Of a DNA stretch of 64,000 nucleotides, positions 27,923-35,028 are shown piece by piece. The notes beneath the pieces are model-generated. The model had not been told where the DNA came from. It saw only the letters and a program-made list of their open reading frames with translations, and did not search any database. The DNA is from Marinitoga hydrogenitolerans DSM 16785. Lineage in GTDB: Bacteria > Thermotogota > Thermotogae > Petrotogales > Petrotogaceae. The DNA is taken from positions 1 to 64,000 of the forward strand of contig NZ_FQUI01000002.1 in assembly GCF_900129175.1 (NCBI RefSeq), written 5' to 3'. Position numbers and translations under genes: made by a program. Position 1 is the stretch's first letter; every line of letters starts with the position of its first letter.

Positions 27923-27936
27923 TGTAAGCGTTTTCA
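27923..27936. promoter_or_regulatory. LacI-type operator before the inositol operon
   Basis: TGTAAGCGTTTTCA is identical to 27641-27654 and lies 10 bases before the regulator gene, downstream of a TATAAT at 27836-27841. The two identical sites 282 bases apart bracket the divergent promoters and could permit looping. Confidence 0.85.
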
Positions 27937-27946
27937 AAAAAAAGGG

Positions 27947-28930
27947 GTGATCGAAATAATTACGACTAAAGATATTGCTAAAATTGCGAATGTTTCTATA
28001 GCAACTGTTTCAAGAGTTTTAAACAATAATCCTAATGTTTCTGAAAAAACAAGAAAAAAAGTGATAATGGCAATTGAATCTTTAGGATATGAACCTAATC
28101 TATTCGCAAAAAATTTGGCTAAAAAAAACAAATGGAATATTGCGATAGGCTGTACAGAAGAAGTTTTTGAGGGTTTTAAAGATTCTAAAAATAATTTTTA
28201 CCTTCCAATCATGTCTGGTATTAAAGAATATTTTTCTAAAATAAAAGCTGAAATATTTATTTTTTCAATTGAAGATAAAAAATTAAATATATCTTTTAAT
28301 GATGTTGATGGATTTTTGTTAGTTGGTGGTGGTTTAAAAAAAGAAGATATCGAATTTTTTTTAAAATATAAGAAACCTGTTGTTGTTGTTGATGAATATG
28401 TTTGGGGACTTGACGTTGATAGTATAGTAAGTAATGGATTTTTGGGAACATATAATATAGTAAGATTTTTTCTAGAAAAAGGATATAAAAAAATTGTTTA
28501 TTTCCATTTTAAAGAAAAACATTATAGCTTTGAACAACGAAAATTAGGTTATGAAAAAGCTTTGCTTGAAAAAGATTTGATACCAAAAATATATTCATTT
28601 CAAGACATAACCGATTTAAAAAATTTAACCAAAAATGTAATGAAAGAAAAACCTGAAATCATTGTAACAAGCAAGGATTTATGCGCAATTGAAATAATGA
28701 ATATTTTAAATGAAAACAAATACAAAATACCTGACGATGTTGGAGTTATAGGATTTGATGATCTGAAAATTTCAGAAGATTTTCAGCTTACAACTGTTAG
28801 AGTCCCAAGAGAAGAAATGGGCAATTTAGCAGCTGGAAGATTATTTGATCTAGTAAATGGTGTTAATCCTCATCCTATAGTAATTTCACTTTTCACAAAA
28901 CCAATAATACGAAAAAGCGTAAAAATTTAA
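27947..28930 (+). CDS. LacI-family regulator of the inositol operon
   Basis: This repressor has about 327 residues, with the helix-turn-helix TTKDIAKIANVSIATVSRVLNNNPNVS and a sugar-binding-type effector domain ending PIIRKSVKI. It heads the operon, with the GAPDH-like gene 18 bases downstream, and has an operator just upstream shared with the divergent GH130-like gene. It is related to the regulator at 46191 (shared IVSNGF, RGYKK/KGYKK and HP..SLFT segments), and both control GH130 genes. The GTG at 27947 is within the GGGGTG ribosome site. AUA (27956) or AUU (27959) codons, at better spacing and at the usual LacI N-terminus, are possible starts. Confidence 0.88.
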   Translation: MIEIITTKDIAKIANVSIATVSRVLNNNPNVSEKTRKKVIMAIESLGYEPNLFAKNLAKKNKWNIAIGCTEEVFEGFKDSKNNFYLPIMSGIKEYFSKIKAEIFIFSIEDKKLNISFNDVDGFLLVGGGLKKEDIEFFLKYKKPVVVVDEYVWGLDVDSIVSNGFLGTYNIVRFFLEKGYKKIVYFHFKEKHYSFEQRKLGYEKALLEKDLIPKIYSFQDITDLKNLTKNVMKEKPEIIVTSKDLCAIEIMNILNENKYKIPDDVGVIGFDDLKISEDFQLTTVRVPREEMGNLAAGRLFDLVNGVNPHPIVISLFTKPIIRKSVKI

Positions 28931-28948
28931 AAAAAGGAGTTGATGAGC

Positions 28949-29974
28949 ATGGTAAAAGTTGGTGTGGTTGGTTATGGTACTATCGGGCAAAGATTAGCTG
29001 ACGGTGTTGCTTTACAAAAAGATATGGAATTAATAGGAATTGCTGATGTTGCTCCCACATTACCTGTATTGGCTTTAAAAGAAAAAGGAATGCCTTATAA
29101 TTTTTATTTAGCTCTTTCAGAAAATAAAGAAAAGTTAGAAAAATTTGGTATTCCAATTTCTGGCAATTTGGAAGATTTGATAAAAAAATGTGACATAATT
29201 TTAGATGCTACAAATGCTGGAATTGGAGCAAAAAATAAAAAATTATATGAAAAATATGGTAAAAAAGCTATTTTTCAAGGGGGAGAGAAAACTGAAATTG
29301 CTGATGTATTTTTTCACGGTTATGCAAATTTCGAAAAAGGTTTGGGAAAACAATTTTTAAAACTTACCTCTTGTAACACAACCGGATTAATAAGAACCGT
29401 TGATGCGTTAGATAGAGAAATAGGAATTGATAATGTAATAATAACAATTGTTAGAAGGGTTGCTGATCCAGGAGATTATCATAGAGGACTCACAAATGCT
29501 CTTAAAGTTGACAAAGTTCCAAATCATCAAGCTGTAGATTTAATGCTTGTTATGCCTCACGTAAAAGCTACAGGAACATTAGTACATACTCCTGTTACAC
29601 ATGGCCATTTTATTACAGTTGCTGCTAAGCCTAAAAAAACTGTTACTAAAGAAGCTGTTGTAGAAATATTTAAAAAACACCCTCGAATTAGAGTTGTTAA
29701 AATTGAAGATGGATTCTTAGGTAATGCATCTATTTTTAAATTTGGTAGAGATCTTGGACATCCAAGAGGTGATTTATATGAAGTGTTTACATGGGAAGAA
29801 ACTATAACTGTATTTGATGACAGAATAATATATTCAATTCATATTCCTCAAGAATCTGTTACTATTCCAGAAACAATAGACGGTATTAGAGCAGCAATGA
29901 AAATGCAATTAGATAGATTAGAAGCAGTAAGCTTAACTAATAAATACTTAAATATAAAAAATATAAATTATTAG
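28949..29974 (+). CDS. gap: Archaeal-type (type II) glyceraldehyde-3-phosphate dehydrogenase paralogue
   Basis: This is a 341-residue phosphorylating aldehyde dehydrogenase of the archaeal GAPDH class. Visible features are the dinucleotide fold GVVGYGTIGQRLADGV, the catalytic SCNTTGLIRT (Cys142), RRVADPGDY, and the C-terminal IPQESVTIPETIDGIRA. Bacterial glycolysis normally uses the unrelated-looking class I enzyme. The archaeal GPxNAIxP segment reads GLTNALKV here, hinting at a changed substrate site. In this inositol operon I infer oxidation of D-malate semialdehyde, a structural analogue of glyceraldehyde 3-phosphate, to an acyl phosphate. Ordinary GAPDH activity remains possible. The ATG at 28949 follows AAAGGAG. 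Confidence 0.88.
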   Translation: MVKVGVVGYGTIGQRLADGVALQKDMELIGIADVAPTLPVLALKEKGMPYNFYLALSENKEKLEKFGIPISGNLEDLIKKCDIILDATNAGIGAKNKKLYEKYGKKAIFQGGEKTEIADVFFHGYANFEKGLGKQFLKLTSCNTTGLIRTVDALDREIGIDNVIITIVRRVADPGDYHRGLTNALKVDKVPNHQAVDLMLVMPHVKATGTLVHTPVTHGHFITVAAKPKKTVTKEAVVEIFKKHPRIRVVKIEDGFLGNASIFKFGRDLGHPRGDLYEVFTWEETITVFDDRIIYSIHIPQESVTIPETIDGIRAAMKMQLDRLEAVSLTNKYLNIKNINY

Positions 29975-29980
29975 TATCTT

Positions 29981-30009
29981 TTATATGGTGACTTTTAGTC
30001 ACCATATAA
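29981..30009 (+). other. Stem-loop between the GAPDH-like and PGK-like genes
   Basis: A perfect 13-bp stem (TTATATGGTGACT 29981-29993 with AGTCACCATATAA 29997-30009) and a 3-base loop have no U-tract after them. It sits in the only sizeable gap of the operon and may set RNA processing or relative expression of the genes on either side. Confidence 0.65.
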
Positions 30010-30059
30010 ACTTAATAATCATGAGAAACAATTATTTAAAAAACATGTGAGGTGATAAC

Positions 30060-31322
30060 ATGAAGGATCTTAAAATAAATACTTTAGATGATTTTGACTT
30101 TTACGATAAGACTGTTATTTTAAGAGTCGATATCAATTCACCACTTGACCCAAAAACGAAAAAAATTGTAAACGAAAATAGGATCAATAAGGTTGTACCT
30201 ACAATCAAAGAATTATTAAATAAAGGTGCAAAATTAGCTATAATAGCTCATCAAGGTGATTCGCTTGATTATTTCAATCTAATCCCACTTGAAGAACATG
30301 CGAAAAAGCTTTCAGAAAAAATTGGTGCGGAAATTAAATATATTGATGATGTTGCGGGTCCTGCTGCTCAAAATTTAATAAAAAATTTAAAAAAGGGTGA
30401 AGCAATACTTCTCGGAAATCTCAGATATTTAAGTGAAGAAATTTCTACCTTTGAAGATACTGTTAAATTAAGCCCTAAAGAAATGCTAAATACATTTTTA
30501 ATTCGTCATTTGGCACCTCTTGGAGATATTTATGTAAATGAAGCTTTTTCTGCCGCACATAGAAATGCTCCTTCAATGGTTGCATTTGAAGAGCTTTTAC
30601 CTACAGCTGGTGGTAGATTGTTAATTTCTGAAATAAATGCCTTATCAACTGTAATGAAAAATCCTCAAAAACCATCTATCTTTGTTTTAGGAGGATTAAA
30701 AGTCTCAGATGCTTTTGGAATGATGAAACAAGTATTAGAAAATGGCACTGCTGATAAGATTTTAACTTGTGGTGTAACTGGAATTATCATGCATATGTCT
30801 CTAGGCAAATCTTTTGGTAAAAAACAAGAAAAATTTATATATGATCGTTCTTTAAATAAATTTTTTGAACCTGCTAAAGAATTTATGAAAAAGTGGGGAG
30901 ATAAATTTATTAATCCAATTGATTTTGCTTATGAAAATAACGGAAAAAGAATAGAAGTAAGTCTAGATGATTTGCCTGTTAACGATGCACTATTCCTAGA
31001 TATTGGCACAAAAACAATTGAATTATTTAAGAAAGAAATAAATAACGCAAAAACTATATTTGTCAATGGGCCTGCTGGAGCTTATGATCAAAATAAAAAT
31101 TTTGAAAAAGGAACATATGAAATATGGAATGCAATTGCTGATTCAAATGCTTACTCTGTAATAGGTGGTGGCGACTCTGTAAGCGCTGCCCATAAATTGG
31201 TAAAAGATGCTGAAAAGAAATTTAGCTATATTTGCACTGCCGGAGGAGCTATGGTTAGATTTTTATCCGGAAAAGAATTGCCGCTCATAAAAGCGTTAAA
31301 AAAGGCATATAGAAAGAGGTGA
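30060..31322 (+). CDS. pgk: Archaeal-type phosphoglycerate kinase paralogue with altered phosphate site
   Basis: This 420-residue acyl-phosphate kinase has the archaeal PGK lay-out: LRVDINSPLDP at the N-terminus, GNLRYLSEE, YVNEAFSAAHRNAPSMV, VLGGLKVSDA, FVNGPAGAYD and the C-terminal GGGDSVSAA. Of the basic residues that grip 3-phosphoglycerate, R41, H64, R122 and R168 are kept. The Arg of the HxGRP loop is replaced: the loop reads HQGDSLD, with Asp67. In the 3-phosphoglycerate complex this region helps bind the substrate phosphate. That fits a substrate carrying a carboxylate or lacking the phosphate. I infer D-malyl phosphate to D-malate with ATP formation. A GAGGTGAT ribosome site precedes the ATG. 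Confidence 0.88.
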   Translation: MKDLKINTLDDFDFYDKTVILRVDINSPLDPKTKKIVNENRINKVVPTIKELLNKGAKLAIIAHQGDSLDYFNLIPLEEHAKKLSEKIGAEIKYIDDVAGPAAQNLIKNLKKGEAILLGNLRYLSEEISTFEDTVKLSPKEMLNTFLIRHLAPLGDIYVNEAFSAAHRNAPSMVAFEELLPTAGGRLLISEINALSTVMKNPQKPSIFVLGGLKVSDAFGMMKQVLENGTADKILTCGVTGIIMHMSLGKSFGKKQEKFIYDRSLNKFFEPAKEFMKKWGDKFINPIDFAYENNGKRIEVSLDDLPVNDALFLDIGTKTIELFKKEINNAKTIFVNGPAGAYDQNKNFEKGTYEIWNAIADSNAYSVIGGGDSVSAAHKLVKDAEKKFSYICTAGGAMVRFLSGKELPLIKALKKAYRKR

Positions 31323-31327
31323 TTTTT

Positions 31328-32401
31328 ATGAAAAAGTATAAAATAGCTGTAATACCAGGTGATGGTGTTGGTGTTGAAGTTATAAATGAGGGATTGAAAA
31401 TTCTTAATACTATAAAAGAAATACACGGAGGTATAGATTTTGAATTTAAAACATTTCCGTGGAGTTGTGAATATTATTTGAAAACTGGAAAAATGATGCC
31501 TAAAGATGGAATAAAAATTTTAAGTGATTTTGAGGCTATATATTTGGGTGCTGTTGGATTTCCTGGTGTTCCAGATCACATTTCATTATGGGGATTATTA
31601 TTGCCTATAAGAAAGGAATTCGACCAATATGTTAATCTAAGACCAGTTAAATTATTAAAAGGAATTAAGGGTCCTTTAAGAACTGAAAAAATTGATTTTG
31701 TTGTTGTAAGAGAAAATGTAGAAGGAGAATATTCCGGAACAGGAGGACGATTATACCAAGGTACTGAAAACGAAGTTGCTATTCAAACTGCAGTTTTCAC
31801 CAGAAAAGGAACAGAAAGAGTTATGAGATATGCTTTTGAATTAGCAATGAAAAGAAATAAAAATTTAATTTCTACAACAAAATCAAATGCTTTGAATTAT
31901 GGAATGGTTTTTTGGGATGACATTTTTAATAATTTAAAAAACGATTATCCTGAAGTCGAAACTCGCACTATGCATGTTGATGCTTTATCTGGATATTTTC
32001 TACTACATCCTGAAAATATAGATGTAGTTGTTGCTTCTAATTTGTTTGGGGATATATTAACAGATTTAGGATCAGCAATGCAAGGTAGTATAGGAATCGC
32101 TCCTGGAGCAAATATTAATCCTGAAAAAAAATACCCATCGATGTTTGAGCCTGTTCATGGATCAGCTCCTGATGTCGCTGGAAAAGGAATTGCAAACCCT
32201 ATAGGTGCCATTTGGACAGCGAGTATGATGTTAGATCACCTTGGGGAAACAGATTCTGCTAAATTAATCATGAAAGCACTAGAAAAAGTAACTGAAGAAG
32301 GTATATATCTCACAAAAGATGTGGGCGGAAATTCTAAAACTCATGAAGTTGGAGATGCTGTTAATAACAAAATAAAAGAATTAGCAAAGAACAGTTGGTG
32401 A
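31328..32401 (+). CDS. dmlA: D-malate/tartrate dehydrogenase (decarboxylating), DmlA/TtuC family
   Basis: This 357-residue beta-decarboxylating dehydrogenase belongs to the isopropylmalate/isocitrate dehydrogenase superfamily. The segment VPDHISLWGLLLPIRKEFDQ and YVNLRPVKLL are diagnostic of the tartrate/D-malate branch, as in E. coli DmlA. The metal and NAD segments VVRENVEGEYS, ASNLFGDILTDLG and EPVHGSAPDVAGK are intact. DmlA-type enzymes convert D-malate to pyruvate, CO2 and NADH. No tartrate or malate uptake gene is nearby, so D-malate is probably generated inside the inositol pathway. The ATG at 31328 follows AGAGGTGA. Confidence 0.85.
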   Translation: MKKYKIAVIPGDGVGVEVINEGLKILNTIKEIHGGIDFEFKTFPWSCEYYLKTGKMMPKDGIKILSDFEAIYLGAVGFPGVPDHISLWGLLLPIRKEFDQYVNLRPVKLLKGIKGPLRTEKIDFVVVRENVEGEYSGTGGRLYQGTENEVAIQTAVFTRKGTERVMRYAFELAMKRNKNLISTTKSNALNYGMVFWDDIFNNLKNDYPEVETRTMHVDALSGYFLLHPENIDVVVASNLFGDILTDLGSAMQGSIGIAPGANINPEKKYPSMFEPVHGSAPDVAGKGIANPIGAIWTASMMLDHLGETDSAKLIMKALEKVTEEGIYLTKDVGGNSKTHEVGDAVNNKIKELAKNSW

Positions 32402-32405
32402 GAAA

Positions 32406-33257
32406 ATGCTTACAAAAGATGAATTAAAAAAAATTAAAAAGTTTGCAATCCAAATACGCATAGAAACATTAAAGGAAATCGGAAATTTAGGATTTGGACA
32501 TTTACCAGGTGCTATGTCTATTGTAGAATTATTAGCTGTTTTATATAGTAAAGTTCTTAAAATTGACCCAAAAAAAACAGATTGGAATGAAAGAGATTGG
32601 TTTATTTTATCTAAAGGTCATGCTGGTCCATCTCTATATGCAACTTTAGCGATAAAAGGATATTTCCCTAAAGAATGGTTATTAACTTTGAATAAAGGTG
32701 GAACATTATTACCAAGCCATACAGATAAAAACTTAACCCCGGGAATTGATATGACAACAGGTTCATTAGGCCAAGGAATGTCTACAGCTCTTGGTGTAGC
32801 TTTAGGTTTTAAACTCTCAAAAAAAGATAATTATGTATATGTTGTGTTAGGAGATGGCGAGTCTCAAGAAGGGCAAGTTTGGGAAGGCGCTTTATATGGA
32901 GGAAATTTAAAGTTAGATAATTTAACTGTATTTATTGACTATAACAAACAACAATTAGATGGATATACAAAAGATATAAACGATTTAGGAGATTTAAGAA
33001 AGAAATGGGAAGATTTTGGTTGGTATGCTATTGAAGTCGATGGACATAATATTGAGGATATATATAATGCTGTAGTAGAGGCTAAAAAAATCAAAAATAA
33101 AAGTTCTGTAATAATTTTGAATACGGTTAAAGGAAAAGGTGTTTCATTTTTAGAAGGCAAAGTTGCACATCATGTAAAAGTAAAACAAACTGAAATTGAA
33201 AAAGCGATAAAAATCCTTGAGAAAGAACTAGAAAGCCTTGAAGAAGGTGATTTGTAA
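32406..33257 (+). CDS. Split transketolase, N-terminal (thiamine diphosphate-binding) subunit
   Basis: This 283-residue protein is the ThDP pyrophosphate-binding half of a transketolase. It has LSKGHAGPSLYATLA, the ThDP motif GDGESQEGQVWEGALYGG ... NLTVFIDYN, and TTGSLGQGMSTALGVALG. Split transketolases in catabolic operons usually act on special ketose substrates (for example apulose-4-phosphate or sulfofructose). Here it lies between the dehydrogenase and iolB. I infer it takes the two-carbon unit from 2-deoxy-5-keto-D-gluconate, whose hydroxyls have the 3S,4R arrangement transketolase needs. It overlaps the C-terminal subunit by one base. Confidence 0.9.
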   Translation: MLTKDELKKIKKFAIQIRIETLKEIGNLGFGHLPGAMSIVELLAVLYSKVLKIDPKKTDWNERDWFILSKGHAGPSLYATLAIKGYFPKEWLLTLNKGGTLLPSHTDKNLTPGIDMTTGSLGQGMSTALGVALGFKLSKKDNYVYVVLGDGESQEGQVWEGALYGGNLKLDNLTVFIDYNKQQLDGYTKDINDLGDLRKKWEDFGWYAIEVDGHNIEDIYNAVVEAKKIKNKSSVIILNTVKGKGVSFLEGKVAHHVKVKQTEIEKAIKILEKELESLEEGDL

Positions 33258-34222
33258 TGGATGTTAAGATATCTAAAGATAATAATGTGGATACTAGAAT
33301 GATGAGAGATGCTTATATAGATAAGCTAATTGAATTAGCAAAAAATGATGAAAAAATAGTTCTTTTAGATGCTGATTTGATGAGTTCTAATGGTACCATA
33401 AAATTTTCAAAAATATTCCCGGAAAGAACATTTAATGTTGGTGTTCAAGAAGCAAATATGGTAGGAATAGCTGCTGGATTAGCGGCAACAGGGAAAATAT
33501 CTTTTGCACATACATTTACATCTTTTATGTCACGAAGAGCTCTTGATCAAGTATATATGTCAGTAGCATATGCAAAATTAAATGTTAAATTGGTTGCTAC
33601 AGATCCTGGAATAACTGCTGCATATAACGGCGGGACACATATGGCTTTACAAGATTTTGCTGTTATGTTATCAATACCTACAATGTATGTTGTAGAACCT
33701 ACTGATTGTGTTATGATCGAAAACTTAGTTGAACAAATAACTTATACAAAAGCTCCCTTTTATGTAAGACTATTAAGAAAAAATCCTATTAAAATATATG
33801 AAAATTGTAGTAAATTTAAGTTAGGAAAAGGCGTTATACTTATGGATGGAAATGATGCAACCATTATAGCAAGTGGAATTATGGTTAGTGAAAGTTTAAA
33901 AGCTGCTGAATTATTAAAAAAAGAAAATATTAATGTACGTGTTATAGACATGTTTACATTAAAACCTATTGATGAGAAATTAATTATTGAAAGTGCCAAA
34001 AAAACTGGTGCGATTATAACAGCTGAAAACCATACAATCATTAATGGGTTGGGAATGTCAGTAGCAAAAGTAGTTTCCGAAAATTATCCTGTTCCTATAG
34101 AGATGATTGGCATAAATGATGAATTTGGTGAAGTGGGCGATGTTGAATATTTGAAAAAAAGATTCAAATTGACATCAGAAGATATTGTAAAAAAAGTTAA
34201 AAAAGCTTTAAAAAGAAAATAA
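33257..34222 (+). CDS. Split transketolase, C-terminal (pyrimidine-binding) subunit
   Basis: This 321-residue partner of the preceding subunit carries the pyrimidine-binding domain (GVQEANMVGIAAGLAATGKISFAHTF, with the catalytic Glu in QEANM) and the C-terminal transketolase domain (VRVIDMFTLKPIDEKLI). It starts one base before the end of the N-terminal subunit, so the two are certainly made together. The pair should form an alpha2beta2 enzyme. Its donor in this context is the proposed deoxyketogluconate, with glyceraldehyde 3-phosphate or ribose 5-phosphate as acceptor. Confidence 0.9.
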   Translation: MDVKISKDNNVDTRMMRDAYIDKLIELAKNDEKIVLLDADLMSSNGTIKFSKIFPERTFNVGVQEANMVGIAAGLAATGKISFAHTFTSFMSRRALDQVYMSVAYAKLNVKLVATDPGITAAYNGGTHMALQDFAVMLSIPTMYVVEPTDCVMIENLVEQITYTKAPFYVRLLRKNPIKIYENCSKFKLGKGVILMDGNDATIIASGIMVSESLKAAELLKKENINVRVIDMFTLKPIDEKLIIESAKKTGAIITAENHTIINGLGMSVAKVVSENYPVPIEMIGINDEFGEVGDVEYLKKRFKLTSEDIVKKVKKALKRK

Positions 34223-34234
34223 GGGGGGATTTTT

Positions 34235-35026
34235 TTGATAATAAAAAAAGAAAAAGAATTTAAAAAAGGATATAATTCTATAACTTCCGAAGATGATAAA
34301 CAAAATAACACTATGATGGACTTCGGAATAATAATACTGAAAGATAGCGATGTATATATAAATTCTGAAAAAAAAGAAAGAGTTTTTTTAATAATGAATG
34401 GAGAAGTTTTATGTGAATATGATGAAATTTCATTTACAATAACAAGAAATTCTTTATTTGATGAATCTCCATATGTTTTGCATATTCCTAATAATATAAA
34501 TATAAAGTTAATTGCAAAAAAAGAAGCTGAGATCTGCTATGTTGCAACAAAAAATGATGTTATTTTTCAAAGCAAATTATATAATCCCAAAGATGTACGT
34601 TCTGAATATCGTGGAAAAGGTACTATGAAAGAAACATCAACCAGAATTGTTAGGACTGTTTTTGATAAATCTAACGCTCCACAATCAAATTTGGTCATAG
34701 GTGAAGTCATAAATTATCCTGGTAAATGGTCGAGCTACCCTCCACATCATCATCCTCAACCTGAAATTTATCATTATAGATTTTTACCAAAACAAGGATT
34801 CGGAATATCAATCTTAGGAGATGATGCATATAAAATATATGATGGAGATACTGTATTGATATTAGATGATAAAGTACATCCTCAAGTTTCAGCACCTGGT
34901 TATGCAATGTATTATATATGGGCCATAAGACATTTAGAAAATAACCCATATATTACTCCAACTTTTGATAAAGAACATTTATGGGTAATGGAGAAAAATG
35001 CTTCCATTTGGCCAGAGGAGGAATGA
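34235..35026 (+). CDS. iolB: 5-deoxy-glucuronate isomerase
   Basis: IolB isomerises 5-deoxy-D-glucuronate to 2-deoxy-5-keto-D-gluconate. The 263-residue bicupin has the metal-binding run PPHHHPQPEIYHYRF and the C-terminal VHPQVSAPGYAMYYIWAIRH seen in IolB. The start is a TTG at 34235 after GGGGGGA. The neighbouring iolD, iolE and iolG place it firmly in inositol catabolism. Confidence 0.93.
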   Translation: MIIKKEKEFKKGYNSITSEDDKQNNTMMDFGIIILKDSDVYINSEKKERVFLIMNGEVLCEYDEISFTITRNSLFDESPYVLHIPNNINIKLIAKKEAEICYVATKNDVIFQSKLYNPKDVRSEYRGKGTMKETSTRIVRTVFDKSNAPQSNLVIGEVINYPGKWSSYPPHHHPQPEIYHYRFLPKQGFGISILGDDAYKIYDGDTVLILDDKVHPQVSAPGYAMYYIWAIRHLENNPYITPTFDKEHLWVMEKNASIWPEEE

Positions 35027-35028
35027 TT

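Noticed and set aside
32406-34222. Split transketolase as an ordinary pentose-phosphate enzyme
   Set aside because: Not excluded, but its place between dmlA and iolB in a regulated catabolic operon makes a dedicated substrate more likely.
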